Below, piece after piece: positions 42,606 to 54,242 of a DNA stretch of 64,000 nucleotides. How positions within the stretch are numbered: position 1 is the first letter of the stretch; each line of letters opens with the position of its first letter. Made by a program: the position numbers and the translations under genes. Where the stretch lies: assembly GCA_017417045.1 (NCBI GenBank), contig JAFPZZ010000011.1, positions 40,727 through 104,726 of the forward strand. Direction: 5' to 3'. This DNA comes from Bacillota bacterium. Its GTDB lineage: Bacteria; Bacillota; Clostridia; Peptostreptococcales; Anaerovoracaceae. The notes below the pieces were generated by a model, which was not told where the DNA came from, did no database searches, and saw only the letters and a list, made by a program, of their open reading frames with translations.

Positions 42606-45449
42606 TTACCTTTTCAGCATATCCTTAAGATACTGTCCCGTATATGAACCGCTGACCATGGCTACGTCCTCGGGAGTGCCCTGGGCGACTATGCGTCCGC
42701 CCCTGAAGCCTCCGTCCGGACCGAGGTCTATGATGTGGTCCGCGGTCTTGATAACGTCGAGATTGTGCTCTATCACTATGACGGTGTTGCCGGCGTCCAC
42801 GAGCCTCTGCAGCACGTCTATGAGCTTGTCCACGTCCGCGAAATGCAGGCCTGTGGTCGGCTCGTCGAGTATGTAGACCGTCTTGCCTGTGCCCCGCCTT
42901 GAGAGCTCGGTCGCGAGCTTGATCCTCTGCGCCTCGCCTCCCGAGAGCTGGGTCGATGGCTGGCCGAGCTTGATGTAGCCGAGGCCGACCTCGTGCAGGG
43001 TCTGCACGTAGCGGCTTATGCCGGGGATGTTCCCAAAGAAATCCTTGGCCTCGTCGACGCTCATCTCAAGCACGTCGTATATGTTCTTCCCCTTATAGCG
43101 CACCTCGAGCGTCTCGTGGTTGTAGCGCTTTCCGTGGCACACCTCGCAGGGCACGTACACGTCGGGAAGGAAGTTCATCTCGATCTTGATTATACCATCT
43201 CCGCTGCAGGCCTCGCAACGGCCCCCCTTGACGTTGAAGCTGAACCTTCCGGGGCCGTAGCCGCGCATCTTGGCGTCGGGAGTCTGCGAAAAGAGGTTTC
43301 TTATGCCGGTGAACATACCGGTATATGTGGCTGGATTGCTCCTCGGGGTGCGGCCTATGGGAGACTGGTCTATGTCTATGACCTTGTCGATGAATTCGAG
43401 GCCCGTGACCTCGCGGCACTTTCCGGGGCGGTCTTTGGCCCTGTACATTTGCTGCGCCAGGGTCTTGTAGAGTATCTCGTTTACGAGGGTGGACTTGCCG
43501 GAGCCTGACACTCCCGTCACGCAGATGAACTTGCCGAGGGGGAATTCCACGTCTATGTCCTTGAGATTGTTCGCCGAAGCTCCCCTCACCCAGATCGAAT
43601 TGCCGTTTCCGGGGCGCCTGAAGTCGGGCACCGCTATCTTCTTCTCGCCTGAGAGGTACTGGCCTGTTATAGACTCCCTGCAGGCCTTGACCTCCTCTAT
43701 GCTGCCCTGCACGACGAGCCTTCCGCCGGCCTCGCCTGCGCCGGGACCTATGTCTATGATCTGGTCCGCCTGCTCCATGGTCTCCTGGTCGTGCTCGACT
43801 ATTATGAGCGTGTTGCCGAGGTCGGTGAGGCTCCTGAGAGCGGACAGCAGCTTGCGATTGTCCTTCTGGTGCAGGCCTATAGAGGGCTCGTCGAGTATGT
43901 ACATGACGCCCACGAGCGAAGAGCCTATCTGAGTGGCCAGCCTTATGCGCTGGGACTCGCCGCCGGAAAGAGTGGCTGAAGCCCTGGCGAGCGTGAGATA
44001 ATCAAGCCCTACCTCCTCTAGGAAGCTCAGCCTCGCGCTGATCTCCTTGAGTATGAGCCTCGCGATGGACATGTCCTTTTCGGAGAGCATTCCGGGGAGC
44101 TGTCTGGTGAATTCGAGCGCGTCCGTAACGGACAGCTCGGTGAACTCGATGATGTTCTTGCCGCCGACGGTCACGGCGAGTATCTCGTCTCTGAGCCTCT
44201 TGCCGTGGCACTTCTCGCAGACGTCTATGGTCATGTATTCCTCGAGCTTGCTCTTGATAGCCTCGGAGCTGGTGTAGCCGTGGCGGCGCATCAGGTTGGG
44301 GATGACGCCCTCGAAGCTGTCGTGCCTGTGCGAGACAGAGCCGTCGCGGCGCACGTAGCCGTAGTCGAGCTTTCGGCCGTCCGTGCCGTAGAGCAGCTCG
44401 TGCTTGAACTTCGCCGGAAGGTCCTTGTAAGGGATATCCATAGAGGTCTTGTGATAGTCCGCGAGGGCCTTTATGAGCTGCCTGTAGAAGCCGGCGTACT
44501 CCATGCTGGCGAAGGCCTTGGTGAGGGCTCCGCCGTTGAGCGAGAGCTCCTGGTCCTCAATGAGGAGGTCCGGATCCATGCGCTCTATGAAGCCAAGTCC
44601 GTTGCAGACCGGGCAGGCTCCGAACGGGGAGTTGAACGAGAAATCTCTCGGCTCGAGCTCCTGTATGGAGATACCGTGCTCCGGGCAGGCGAGCTTGGTG
44701 CTGTAGGTGTATTCATTGCTCTCCTCGCCCTTTTGGACGAGAGCCGTGACCAGGCCGTTGCCCTGGGCGACGGCGAGCTCCACGCTCTCGGAAAAGCGTC
44801 CGAGCTGTCCTTCTCTTACGACGAGACGGTCTATGACTATGTCGATGTCGTGCTTGTAGGTCTTGGCGAGCTTGATCTCATCCTCTCCGAGGGTCTTGAT
44901 CTGACCGTCGACGCGCACGCGCACGAAGCCGTCGCGCTGTATCCTCTCGAGGACCTTTTCGTGCTGGCCCTTCTGCTGCCTTATGACGGGGGCGAGCAGC
45001 GTCACCCTCGCGCCCTCGCCCATGTCCATGAGCTGGCCCGTTATCTGGTCCACGCTCTGGCTGGATATCTCCCTGCCGCAGATCGGACAGTGAGGTATGC
45101 CTATGCGCGCGTAGAGCAGCCTGAGGTAGTCGTAGATCTCCGTGACGGTGCCGACGGTCGAGCGGGGGTTCTTGCTCGTCGTCTTCTGGTCTATGGATAT
45201 CGCCGGGGAGAGCCCGTCTATGGAGTCCACGTCGGGCTTGTCCACCTGTCCGAGGAACATCCTCGCGTAGGCGGAAAGGCTCTCCACGTAGCGCCTCTGG
45301 CCCTCGGCGTATATGGTGTCGAACGCGAGGGAGGACTTCCCGGATCCCGAGAGGCCGGTCACTACGACCATCTTGTCCCTCGGTATGGTGATGTCGAGAT
45401 TCTTTAGATTGTGGGCTCTAGCGCCCTTTATAACAAGGTCTGTTTGCAT
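42606..45449 (-). CDS. uvrA: Excinuclease ABC subunit A
   Basis: DNA damage-recognition ATPase of nucleotide excision repair, 947 residues. It has two ABC ATPase modules: Walker A motifs [15 protein letters not shown] (N-terminal) and [15 protein letters not shown] (C-terminal), signature motifs [12 protein letters not shown] and [12 protein letters not shown], and zinc-binding CX2C pairs (CPICG and CEVCHGKRY among them). Length is normal. It lies 55 bp downstream of uvrB on the same strand. Confidence 0.98.
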   Translation of the reverse strand: MQTDLVIKGARAHNLKNLDITIPRDKMVVVTGLSGSGKSSLAFDTIYAEGQRRYVESLSAYARMFLGQVDKPDVDSIDGLSPAISIDQKTTSKNPRSTVGTVTEIYDYLRLLYARIGIPHCPICGREISSQSVDQITGQLMDMGEGARVTLLAPVIRQQKGQHEKVLERIQRDGFVRVRVDGQIKTLGEDEIKLAKTYKHDIDIVIDRLVVREGQLGRFSESVELAVAQGNGLVTALVQKGEESNEYTYSTKLACPEHGISIQELEPRDFSFNSPFGACPVCNGLGFIERMDPDLLIEDQELSLNGGALTKAFASMEYAGFYRQLIKALADYHKTSMDIPYKDLPAKFKHELLYGTDGRKLDYGYVRRDGSVSHRHDSFEGVIPNLMRRHGYTSSEAIKSKLEEYMTIDVCEKCHGKRLRDEILAVTVGGKNIIEFTELSVTDALEFTRQLPGMLSEKDMSIARLILKEISARLSFLEEVGLDYLTLARASATLSGGESQRIRLATQIGSSLVGVMYILDEPSIGLHQKDNRKLLSALRSLTDLGNTLIIVEHDQETMEQADQIIDIGPGAGEAGGRLVVQGSIEEVKACRESITGQYLSGEKKIAVPDFRRPGNGNSIWVRGASANNLKDIDVEFPLGKFICVTGVSGSGKSTLVNEILYKTLAQQMYRAKDRPGKCREVTGLEFIDKVIDIDQSPIGRTPRSNPATYTGMFTGIRNLFSQTPDAKMRGYGPGRFSFNVKGGRCEACSGDGIIKIEMNFLPDVYVPCEVCHGKRYNHETLEVRYKGKNIYDVLEMSVDEAKDFFGNIPGISRYVQTLHEVGLGYIKLGQPSTQLSGGEAQRIKLATELSRRGTGKTVYILDEPTTGLHFADVDKLIDVLQRLVDAGNTVIVIEHNLDVIKTADHIIDLGPDGGFRGGRIVAQGTPEDVAMVSGSYTGQYLKDMLKR

Positions 45450-45504
45450 AATATATATTTACGTTGATCTGCGTCTGGCTGACGCTTCTTCCTGTTTTGC
45501 GGCT

Positions 45505-47481
45505 CTATATCCTTGCTCTTACCTCGAGCATGCGGTCTCTGAGCAGGGCTGCGCGCTCGAACTGCAGATCCTTTGCCGCGGCGCGCATCTCCTTCTCCAG
45601 CTTGGCGGCGTATTCGAGAAGCTCTCCCTTCGTGAGCTCGAGCAGGTTCTTTCCTTCCATATCCGCGAGCTCGGCCTCGGCCTTCTGGGTGACCTCGATG
45701 ACGTCTCTAACGGCCTTTCTGACGCTCTCCGGCGTGATGCCGTGCGCCTCGTTGTACTCCTGCTGTATCTTCCTGCGGCGCTCGGTCTCGCTTATAGCGA
45801 CGCGCATGGCCTCGCTGACGCTGTCCGCGTACATTATGACGTGGCCGTTCACGTTTCTCGAGGCCCTGCCTATGGTCTGTATGAGCGAGGTCTCGGTCCT
45901 GAGGAAGCCCTCCTTGTCCGCGTCCAGTATGGCCACCAGCGACACTTCGGGAAGGTCCAGGCCCTCTCTCAGCAGATTGATTCCCACGAGCGTATCGAAG
46001 ACGCCGAGTCTGAGGTCTCTCAAGATCTCGTTCCTCTCCAGGGTATCGACGTCGGAATGCATGTAGCGCACCTTGAGTCCTGCGTTCTTAAGGTAATCCG
46101 TCAGGCTCTCCGCCATCTTTTTTGTGAGGGTCGTGACGAGCACCCTGTTTCCCGCGGCGACCTCCTTGTTTATCTCGCCTATGAGATGGTCTATCTGCCC
46201 TTCGGTGGGGACGACCTCTATGGGCGGATCGAGAAGGCCCGTGGGCCTTATGATCTGCTGGGCGTCTATACCTCCAGCCGCTTCCCTCTCGTAGGCCGCG
46301 GGAGTGGCGCTCACGTACATGATCTGATCTATCTTAGACATGAACTCATCGAAGGTCAGAGGCCTGTTGTCCAGGGCCGATGGAAGCCTGAAGCCGTAAT
46401 CGACGAGGGAGGTCTTCCTGCTGCGGTCGCCGTTGGACATCGCCCTCAGCTGAGGCAGCATGGCGTGGCTCTCGTCGATAATGACCAGAAAATCCTTTGG
46501 GAAGTAATCTATGAGGGTGAAGGGCATCGCGCCCGGCGGATTCCCGACGAGGTGCCTGGAGTAGTTCTCTATGCCCTTGCAGGTACCTATCTCCCTCATC
46601 ATCTCGAGATCGTAGCGCGTCCTCTGCTCCAGGCGCTGCGCCTCTACGAGCTTGCCCCTGTCCTTTAGCCAGATGAGCCTCTCCTCGAGCTCCTCCTCTA
46701 TGGTCCTCAGGGCTCTTTGCATGTTCTCCGCGGATGTCGCGTAGTGCGACGCGGGAAAGATCGCAACGTGGTTTCTTATGCCCGTGATCTCGCCCGTGAC
46801 GGGGTTCATGTCCTTTATTGACTCGACCTCGTCCCCGAAGAGCTCTATCCTGACCGCGGATTCTGCGCTCGCGGGGATGATGTCTATGATATCTCCCCTC
46901 ACCCTGAAGGTGCCGCGCTCAAAGCCCAGGTCGTTTCTGGTGAACTGTATCTCGGTGAGCTTTCTGAGTATGTCGTTCCTGCTCTTGATCTGGCCCGGCC
47001 TGAGCGAGAGCATCTGGTTCTTGTAATCGAAAGGAGAACCCAGTCCGTATATGCAGGAGACGGAGGCCACGATTATGACGTCGTCGCGCTCGGCGAGGGC
47101 CGCAGTGGCGGAATACCTCAGCCTGTCTATCTCCTGGTTTACGTCCGAGTCCTTCTCGATATATGTGTCAGTCGAAGGCACGTAGGCCTCCGGCTGGTAG
47201 TAGTCGTAGTATGAAATAAAATACTCGACCGCGTTCTCGGGGAAGAATTCCTTGAATTCTCCGCAGAGCTGCGCAGCCAGAGTCTTGTTGTGCGAGATCA
47301 CGAGCGTGGGCTTGCCCACCTGGGCTATGACGTTCGCCATGGTGAAGGTCTTGCCTGAGCCCGTGACTCCGAGCAGGGTATTGTGTTTTTTTCCGGCTTT
47401 CATGCCCCTCACGAGGGCCTCCACCGCGGCGGGCTGATCTCCCGTCATCTGAAAATCCGATACCAGCTTGAACTGTGCCAT
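45505..47481 (-). CDS. uvrB: Excinuclease ABC subunit B
   Basis: Helicase-like damage-verification subunit, 658 residues. [15 protein letters not shown] is the Walker [21 protein letters not shown] forms the beta-hairpin region, and helicase motifs [23 protein letters not shown] and QTIGRASRN follow. The C-terminal UVR domain (about residues 620-655) mediates UvrA/UvrC contact. Its ATG overlaps the stop of the S4 gene by one base (TAATG). Confidence 0.98.
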   Translation of the reverse strand: MAQFKLVSDFQMTGDQPAAVEALVRGMKAGKKHNTLLGVTGSGKTFTMANVIAQVGKPTLVISHNKTLAAQLCGEFKEFFPENAVEYFISYYDYYQPEAYVPSTDTYIEKDSDVNQEIDRLRYSATAALAERDDVIIVASVSCIYGLGSPFDYKNQMLSLRPGQIKSRNDILRKLTEIQFTRNDLGFERGTFRVRGDIIDIIPASAESAVRIELFGDEVESIKDMNPVTGEITGIRNHVAIFPASHYATSAENMQRALRTIEEELEERLIWLKDRGKLVEAQRLEQRTRYDLEMMREIGTCKGIENYSRHLVGNPPGAMPFTLIDYFPKDFLVIIDESHAMLPQLRAMSNGDRSRKTSLVDYGFRLPSALDNRPLTFDEFMSKIDQIMYVSATPAAYEREAAGGIDAQQIIRPTGLLDPPIEVVPTEGQIDHLIGEINKEVAAGNRVLVTTLTKKMAESLTDYLKNAGLKVRYMHSDVDTLERNEILRDLRLGVFDTLVGINLLREGLDLPEVSLVAILDADKEGFLRTETSLIQTIGRASRNVNGHVIMYADSVSEAMRVAISETERRRKIQQEYNEAHGITPESVRKAVRDVIEVTQKAEAELADMEGKNLLELTKGELLEYAAKLEKEMRAAAKDLQFERAALLRDRMLEVRARI

Positions 47482-47726
47482 TATCCGTTTATGACCTCAT
47501 AGAGCTCGGAGGCCCCATCCTTGGTGACGTGCTCCGGCGTGGAGAGCACTCTGACGCTGATCTCGGAGCTCGCGAAGCGTATAGTGATCACGTCTCCGGG
47601 GCCAACGTCCTTTCCGGGCTTGGCCTCCTTGCCGTTGACGCTTATCCTCGCCTCCTCGCAGGCGTCGTGCGCCACGCTGCGGCGCTTTATCAGTCTCGAT
47701 ATCTTAAGGAATTTGTCTACTCTCAT
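47481..47726 (-). CDS. S4-domain RNA-binding protein (RqcP/Hsp15-like)
   Basis: An 81-residue protein that is one S4 domain: [20 protein letters not shown], then [20 protein letters not shown] and VITI. In Bacillus the homologous RqcP (YabO) works with RqcH in adding Ala tails to nascent chains on stalled 50S subunits; Hsp15 has a related role in Proteobacteria. It is translationally coupled to uvrB, an uncommon neighbour. Assignment to RqcP rests on size and domain only. Confidence 0.85.
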   Translation of the reverse strand: MRVDKFLKISRLIKRRSVAHDACEEARISVNGKEAKPGKDVGPGDVITIRFASSEISVRVLSTPEHVTKDGASELYEVING

Positions 47727-47765
47727 CTCTATTTACCTGCGCCCCTTCCCCGCCTCAAAAATAAA

Positions 47766-47791
47766 GAAGGACGAGCGGAGGCTCGTCCTTC
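47766..47791 (-). terminator. Intrinsic terminator of hup
   Basis: Eleven-bp stem GAAGGACGAGC/GCTCGTCCTTC with a 4-nt loop, followed on the minus strand by TTTATTTTT. It lies 17 bp after the hup stop and insulates hup from the S4-uvrB-uvrA genes. Confidence 0.85.
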
Positions 47792-47807
47792 AGGAAAGCG
47801 GTTTGAA

Positions 47808-48104
47808 CTACTTGCCGTTGACCTTATCCTTGAATCCCTGGCCGGCCTTGAAAACAGGAGCCTTGCTTGCGGGAATGGCTACGACTTCTCCCGGCTTCCT
47901 CGGGTTGCGGCCGCTTCTGGCCTTTCTCTCTCTAACCTCGAAGGTTCCGAAACCTACGAGCTGGACCTTGCCGCCCTTCTTGGTGAGCTCATTCTCGATG
48001 GTGCTGATGGTAGCGTTTACGACAGCTTCAGCATCCTTCTTCTTCACGCCGGTCTGGTTTACGACGGCTGCTACGAGTTCAGATTTGTTCATAACTTCCT
48101 CCAT
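47808..48104 (-). CDS. hup: HU family nucleoid protein
   Basis: A 98-residue DNA-bending histone-like protein: MEEVMNKSELVAAVVNQTG at the start, FGTFEVRERKARSGRNPRKP in the DNA-contacting arm and FKAGQGFKDKVNG at the end. The translated frame can start at 48104 or at the second Met (MNKSEL, four codons later). GGAGGAAGTT lies just before that second ATG, so the mature HU probably starts MNKSEL at 48092. It has a near-consensus promoter and its own terminator, fitting a highly expressed gene. Confidence 0.96.
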   Translation of the reverse strand: MEEVMNKSELVAAVVNQTGVKKKDAEAVVNATISTIENELTKKGGKVQLVGFGTFEVRERKARSGRNPRKPGEVVAIPASKAPVFKAGQGFKDKVNGK

Positions 48105-48153
48105 TGATGATAATTAATATTTCAACCCCCTCATGGGGATGGTCTACCTTGTA

Positions 48154-48182
48154 ATTATCTAATAAAAACGGGTCTAAGTCAA
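48154..48182 (-). promoter_or_regulatory. hup promoter
   Basis: On the minus strand TTGACT (48182-48177), 17-bp spacer and GATAAT (48159-48154). The leader then forms a CCCC-ATGA-GGGG hairpin before the ribosome-binding site. Between here and the flippase gene (48183-48341) I see no further feature. Confidence 0.8.
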
Positions 48183-48341
48183 TATACTTTAGGCTACTTT
48201 GAACCGTCAGCGCAGACTTCTTTTTCCGGCTGTTTTTCAACGCTTCAGCGCCCTAAAGGACGGCGCGGCGGCAGGGTCTTACGGGCCCGCGCGATCGGCT
48301 CCGCAGAAAAGGCCGTGAGCTGTATAAAAAGCCTCTTCCGT

Positions 48342-49973
48342 CTATTTGTCAGACGCGAATTTGTCGTAGATCTTTATGAGAAGGCGCACGAGCCTCGAGC
48401 TCGCCACGTCCTCCATGTCCTCCAGCTCCTCTATGCTTATGAGCTTGGCGTTGAAGAGCCTGAAGACGTATACCGCGGCTCCGGCGAACACTCCGAGCAG
48501 GCAGGCGATCCTGGAATCGATCGGAGTGTAGTTGACGAGTATCCAGTTGAGCATGACGGCGACGAAGCCCATCGCGAAGGATTCCTCTATGGGCTTTCTG
48601 TAGGCCGTATTAAAGCTCACAGTGACGCCTGTATATCTCTTTACCGCGAGCAGATTGAGGGCCGCGGCCATGCCGTAGGCGAATACCGTGCCAATGGCGG
48701 CTCCTCTGATGTTGAGAGCCTGGACTCCGGTGAGGGCGATAGTGAGGAATACCTTGCAGACCGCTCCTATGCAGAGGTTGATGACAGGCACGTGCTGCTT
48801 TCCTATGCCCTGAAGCGTGCCCGTGGTCGCGTGCACTATGGAGAGGAACACGACGCCTATGGCGAGTATCTCAAGGCAGTTGGACGCCCCGAGGGCGGCC
48901 TCGGGCTGCCTCGGATAGAGCAGCTTCATGATGGGCCCGGCCATGAACATCATTCCGAAGGCGCAGGGCATCGCCACTATCATCGCGTATCTGATGCTGA
49001 GGACGATATTCTCCTTCATGAACTCGCTGTCGCCCCTCTTGTACGAGGAAGCTATGACGGGAACGAGGCTCATGGATACCGCCTGCGTAAGCACCTGGGG
49101 AAGATTGATGATGGGCTGCGCCATGCCGGTGAGCTGGCCGTAGAGCGCCCTAGCCTCGTCGGAGGAGTAGCCCAGGGTCATGAGCCTGCTCTTGACGACG
49201 ACGGTATCGATCGAGGTTATTATGGGCATGATCGACGCGCCTATGGTTATGGGAACGGCGATCATTATTATCGTTTTGATTATGCTCGAGCTGCTCTCCT
49301 CGGCCTCGTGGCTGATGGTCGAGATCTCGGCATCTATATTCTTCTTATTCTTGAGATAGATGAAGAGTATGGCTATGAAGCCGAAGAGCCCTCCGAAGGT
49401 GGCTCCGGAAGACGCGCCGGCAGCGGCTACGGGAAGTCCCTTATCCAACAGGATAACGGTCAGGCTGAGGCCGAAGGCAACCCTGAAGAACTGCTCGACG
49501 AACTGGGATATAGCCGTTGGACGCATGTCCTGCCTGCCCTGGAAGAAGCCCCTGTACGAGCCCATGAGCGGCACGAATATGAGCGCGGGCGCTATGGCCC
49601 TCATGCAGTAGATGGCGTCAGGCTCCTTGATGAAGCTGGTGATGGCGCCCGCCCCGAAGAAGAGTATGGAGGCGGAGATCAGACCGGTTGCGAAGAGCAG
49701 CTTGGAGGAGGTCCTGAAGACCCTGTAGGCCTCGTAGGGCTTGTCCTGGGCGTACCTCTCGGCGACCATCCTGGAGACTGCGGTCGGTATCCCGGCAGTC
49801 GCTATGGTTAGAAACAGCACGTAAATGGGATAGGCCGTCTGATAATAGCCCATTCCGTCGTCGCCTATTATATTTCCGAGGGGGATCCTGAACGCGGCGC
49901 CGAGGACCTTGATCAGTATCCCCACCGCCCCCAGTATCATGGCTCCGCCCACAAAGGACTTTTTCTTCTTCAT
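48342..49973 (-). CDS. SpoVB/MurJ-like polysaccharide flippase
   Basis: A 543-residue MOP-superfamily transporter with about 14 membrane helices: FVGGAMILGAVGILIKVLGA at TM1, GIPTAVSRMVAERYA, GSYRGFFQGRQDMRPTAISQ and VPITIGASIMPI. It has the length and the early MGYYQTAYPIYVLFL motif of SpoVB/YtgP-type lipid II or exopolysaccharide flippases in Bacillota. Whether it serves as MurJ or as a spore-cortex flippase cannot be told here. It precedes hup on the same strand, with a 237-bp gap. Confidence 0.9.
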   Translation of the reverse strand: MKKKKSFVGGAMILGAVGILIKVLGAAFRIPLGNIIGDDGMGYYQTAYPIYVLFLTIATAGIPTAVSRMVAERYAQDKPYEAYRVFRTSSKLLFATGLISASILFFGAGAITSFIKEPDAIYCMRAIAPALIFVPLMGSYRGFFQGRQDMRPTAISQFVEQFFRVAFGLSLTVILLDKGLPVAAAGASSGATFGGLFGFIAILFIYLKNKKNIDAEISTISHEAEESSSSIIKTIIMIAVPITIGASIMPIITSIDTVVVKSRLMTLGYSSDEARALYGQLTGMAQPIINLPQVLTQAVSMSLVPVIASSYKRGDSEFMKENIVLSIRYAMIVAMPCAFGMMFMAGPIMKLLYPRQPEAALGASNCLEILAIGVVFLSIVHATTGTLQGIGKQHVPVINLCIGAVCKVFLTIALTGVQALNIRGAAIGTVFAYGMAAALNLLAVKRYTGVTVSFNTAYRKPIEESFAMGFVAVMLNWILVNYTPIDSRIACLLGVFAGAAVYVFRLFNAKLISIEELEDMEDVASSRLVRLLIKIYDKFASDK

Positions 49974-50048
49974 CGGATCGCGTTCTCCTTGACATTCAAT
50001 CTGATGATTATATACTGTCCGACGCTCTTTTTCAAGATTAGAGGCCGC

Positions 50049-53000
50049 CTAAGCCGCCTGCCCGAGTATGCAGTCCACGAGGGCGAGCGCGTCGGAGAGC
50101 AGAGGCGCCTTGCCGGACGAAAGGCTGATCCTGGGGACGCTGCCGCCGTATATCGTAAGCCTCAGGCCAAAATCGTCCATGAGCCTCGCGAAGGCCTCGG
50201 GAGTCAGCAGGTTCTTGTCGTCGAATATGAATACGAGCCTGTCTTTCTGGCTGACGACCTTGTTTATGCCGCATCTTGAGGCCCTATTTCTGACGAGCGC
50301 GACGTCCATGAGGTTGTCGGCCTCTATCGGAAGGTCTCCGAAACGGTCCAGGAGCTCGTCCGTGACCTCGAGCCTGTCCTCGAAGCTCTGTATGGAGGCT
50401 ATGCGCTTGTACATGGCGAGCCTCGTCATCTCGTCCTGGATGTAACGCTCGGGAAGGTAGGCCCTTACCGCGACCTCGACCGCGGTGTCGGAGCTTATCT
50501 GCTCCTCTTCCTCGGCCCTGCCGCCGAGCTCCCTTACGGCCTCGTCGACGAGCTTGCAGTAGAGCTCGTAGCCGACGTCCACCATGTGCCCGGACTGCTC
50601 TACTCCTAGGAGGTTGCCGGCGCCTCTGAGCTCAAGGTCCCTCATGGCGACCCTGAAGCCAGAGCCGAACTCTGTGAACTCCTTTATGGCCCTGAGCCTG
50701 CTCTCGGCCTGTTCGGAGAGGACCTTGTCCTTCTTGTATATCAGGTAGGCGTAGGCCATACGGTTCGAGCGCCCCACCCTGCCCCTGAGCTGGTAGAGCT
50801 GCGAGAGGCCGAAGCGGTCCGCGTCCATTATGATGATCGTGTTGACGTTCGGGATGTCTATCCCGGACTCTATTATCGTGGTGGAGATGAGTATCTGCGT
50901 CTCGCCGCGGGTGAACTCGAGCATCACGTCCTCGAGCTGCCTCTCGTTCATCTGACCGTGGCCGACGCTGATCTTGGCCTCGGGAACGAGCTCCTGTATA
51001 TGCCTGGCGAGGGTCTGTATGCCCCTCACCCTGTTGTAGACTATGTAGACCTGTCCGTCGCGGCCCAGCTCTCTTCTGATGACGTCGGCAAGCATGCGGT
51101 CGTCCTGCTCGAGCACGTAGGTCTGCACAGGATAGCGGTCCTCCGGGGGCTCTTCTATGACGGACATGTCCCTCACCCCTATGAGCGACATATGCAGGGT
51201 CCTCGGTATGGGCGTGGCGGAGAGCGTCAGCACGTCGACGTTGGTCTTGATCTGCTTGATCTTCTCCTTGTGCTCGACTCCGAAGCGCTGCTCCTCGTCT
51301 ATGACGAGCAGTCCTAGATCCTTGAACTTGACGTCGGAAGAGAGCAGCCTGTGCGTCCCTATTATCAGATCTATCTCTCCGGTGGCGAGCTTTTTGACTA
51401 TCTCGGCCTGCTGCTGCTCGCTGCGGAAGCGCGAGAGCATCTCGATGATGAAGGGATAGCCCTTGAAGCGCTCCGTGAAGCTGTGGAAGTGCTGGTTCGC
51501 CAGCACTGTGGTCGGGACCAGGATCGCGGCCTGGCGGCCCTCCTCCAGGCACTTGAAGACCGCCCTCGCGGCCACCTCGGTCTTTCCGTAGCCCACGTCG
51601 CCGCAGAGCAGCCTGTCCATGACCTTGCTGCTCTCCATGTCCTTTTTTATCTCCTCGGTGCAGCGGAGCTGATCCTCCGTCTCCTCGAAGGGGAAGGAGT
51701 CCTCGAATTCCTTCTGCCACGCCGAGTCCGGACCGAAATGATAGCCGTTTCCAAGGCTCCTCTGCGCGGAGATCTTAAGCAGGTCCTCGGCCATGTCCCT
51801 GATGGCGGCCTTGGTCCTCTCCTTGGTCACCTGCCAGTCGTTTCCGGAGAGTCTGTTGATCTTCGGAGCGGCGCCCTCGCTGCCGACGTATTTTTGTATG
51901 CTCTCGAGCTGGTCGACGGGGACGTAGAGCACGTCCTGCCCCGCGTACTGTATCTTGAGGTAATCCCTTACGCTGCCCTCGATCTCGAGCTTCTCGACGC
52001 CCTCGAAGCGACCTATGCCGTGATTCTCGTGCACGACGTAGTCGCCCTTGTTTACGTCCGTGAAGGCCTTTATAGCGGCGTTCCTGCCCCTTCTTGAGCT
52101 GCGCCTGCGCTTGGCGGCCGGGAATATCTCGCTCTCGGAAAGTATCAGGAGCTTCTCCTTTGGAAGGTCCATTCCGGCGCCGAGGGTACCCATCCTGAGC
52201 TCGCAGGATGACAGCAGCCCCTCCCTGCCCAGGAATTCCTTCAGGTTATCGTTCCTCTCGGAGGTCTGGCAGGCTATGAGCACCCTGTAGCCGTCCGAGA
52301 TATATCTTCTGAGCTCGGAGGCCAGCATCTCCATGTGCCCGCCGAACACCGGGGCCTGTCTGGCGCCCGTATCGACGAGCTCGTCGAGGCTGTCCGCGAG
52401 CCTTATCTGCTGTGTGAACGGAGTAGTAAAGACTATGTCCGCCCTGTCAAAGCCCTTGACCAGCTTGACAAGGTCGTAGGGATCCGGAGAGGAAGCGAAG
52501 TCTTCCGGCACGGCGAGCCAGTTTCCAAGCAGGGCCTTGCGGTTCTCATCCTCCTCGGCGAGATAGAAGTCCGTGACCTCGCCTATTCTGGTGGGATCGT
52601 CGATGATGATGAAGGACGGATCCTTCATATAGTCCCAGATCAGGGCCGGCTGCTCGTAAAAGTATGAGATGAAGGCCTCTAGGTACTGCCTGTTCATCTT
52701 CTCCTCGATGAGGTCTATGAGGTAGTCCCTCTGCCTTCTGAGCTTTTCAGCGCCCTCCTCGGTTACGCGCCTTGAAAGCGCGCCCGCATAGGCGGACATA
52801 ACGCCCTTGAGTCCGCGGTCGAAGGCCTCGGGAGAGCCCGAAAGAAGCTCTGCGGGAAATACCGTGAAGCTCTCTATGTTCTCTACCGAACGCTGCGTTA
52901 TGGGATCGTAGGATCTCAGGGAATCGAGCTCATCGTCGAAGAACTCGGCCCTTACAGGCCGCTCCTGCCCGGGACAGAAGATATCGATTATGTCTCCCCT

Positions 53001-53450
53001 GACGGCGAACTGGCCGGGAGCCTCGGCCGACGGGACCCTCTCGTAGCCCATGGAGGAGAGCCTTCTTTCGAGCTCGTCCCTTTCCATGCGCCCTCCGAGC
53101 TTGAGCTCGAAGACGTTCCTGAGGTACTCCTCCGGCGGAGGGAGTTTTTTGAGGGCTCCGAGCACGGGTGCGACTATGACCGCGTTCTCATCGGTGCAGA
53201 GTGAATCCAGAGCCCTTAGCCTCTCCGCAAGGTCTGCCGTGCTCTTGGCGTCGTACCTGAGACCGGCGGCGTCCTGATCCGGGAGCACGCTCACCTTGGC
53301 GCGCGAAAAAAAGGACAGGTCTCCGGCTATGCGCCTAGCCCTGGCGGGGCCGGCGCAGATTATCAGTCCCTGTCCCGGTCTTTTTTCGAGCAGCTTAGAG
53401 GCTATATACGCCGTCCTGCTGTCTGTTATCCCGGTGTAATTTATCTTCAA
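50049..53450 (-). CDS. mfd: Transcription-repair coupling factor
   Basis: An 1133-residue ATPase that removes RNA polymerase stalled at lesions and recruits UvrA. The N-terminal UvrB-like module is followed by the RNA polymerase-interaction domain (NKGDYVVHENHGIGRFEGVE is split across it), the translocase with LLCGDVGYGKTEVAARA (Walker A), LLVIDEEQRFGVEHKE (DEEQ box) and GRVGRSNRMAYAYL (motif VI), and the TRCF C-terminal domain. Length is normal. It starts 3 bp after pth, so the two are co-transcribed. Confidence 0.98.
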   Translation of the reverse strand: MKINYTGITDSRTAYIASKLLEKRPGQGLIICAGPARARRIAGDLSFFSRAKVSVLPDQDAAGLRYDAKSTADLAERLRALDSLCTDENAVIVAPVLGALKKLPPPEEYLRNVFELKLGGRMERDELERRLSSMGYERVPSAEAPGQFAVRGDIIDIFCPGQERPVRAEFFDDELDSLRSYDPITQRSVENIESFTVFPAELLSGSPEAFDRGLKGVMSAYAGALSRRVTEEGAEKLRRQRDYLIDLIEEKMNRQYLEAFISYFYEQPALIWDYMKDPSFIIIDDPTRIGEVTDFYLAEEDENRKALLGNWLAVPEDFASSPDPYDLVKLVKGFDRADIVFTTPFTQQIRLADSLDELVDTGARQAPVFGGHMEMLASELRRYISDGYRVLIACQTSERNDNLKEFLGREGLLSSCELRMGTLGAGMDLPKEKLLILSESEIFPAAKRRRSSRRGRNAAIKAFTDVNKGDYVVHENHGIGRFEGVEKLEIEGSVRDYLKIQYAGQDVLYVPVDQLESIQKYVGSEGAAPKINRLSGNDWQVTKERTKAAIRDMAEDLLKISAQRSLGNGYHFGPDSAWQKEFEDSFPFEETEDQLRCTEEIKKDMESSKVMDRLLCGDVGYGKTEVAARAVFKCLEEGRQAAILVPTTVLANQHFHSFTERFKGYPFIIEMLSRFRSEQQQAEIVKKLATGEIDLIIGTHRLLSSDVKFKDLGLLVIDEEQRFGVEHKEKIKQIKTNVDVLTLSATPIPRTLHMSLIGVRDMSVIEEPPEDRYPVQTYVLEQDDRMLADVIRRELGRDGQVYIVYNRVRGIQTLARHIQELVPEAKISVGHGQMNERQLEDVMLEFTRGETQILISTTIIESGIDIPNVNTIIIMDADRFGLSQLYQLRGRVGRSNRMAYAYLIYKKDKVLSEQAESRLRAIKEFTEFGSGFRVAMRDLELRGAGNLLGVEQSGHMVDVGYELYCKLVDEAVRELGGRAEEEEQISSDTAVEVAVRAYLPERYIQDEMTRLAMYKRIASIQSFEDRLEVTDELLDRFGDLPIEADNLMDVALVRNRASRCGINKVVSQKDRLVFIFDDKNLLTPEAFARLMDDFGLRLTIYGGSVPRISLSSGKAPLLSDALALVDCILGQAA

Positions 53451-53453
53451 AGG

Positions 53454-54194
<741 letters not shown>

Positions 54195-54242
54195 GATGCG
54201 CTCCGATAAAATTTATCGGGCCGGGGATACCGGCCCGAGCTG

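Noticed and set aside
44205..45407. 400-codon plus-strand open frame opposite uvrA
   Set aside because: Antisense shadow of a GC-rich gene, with no recognisable motif and no ribosome-binding site of note.
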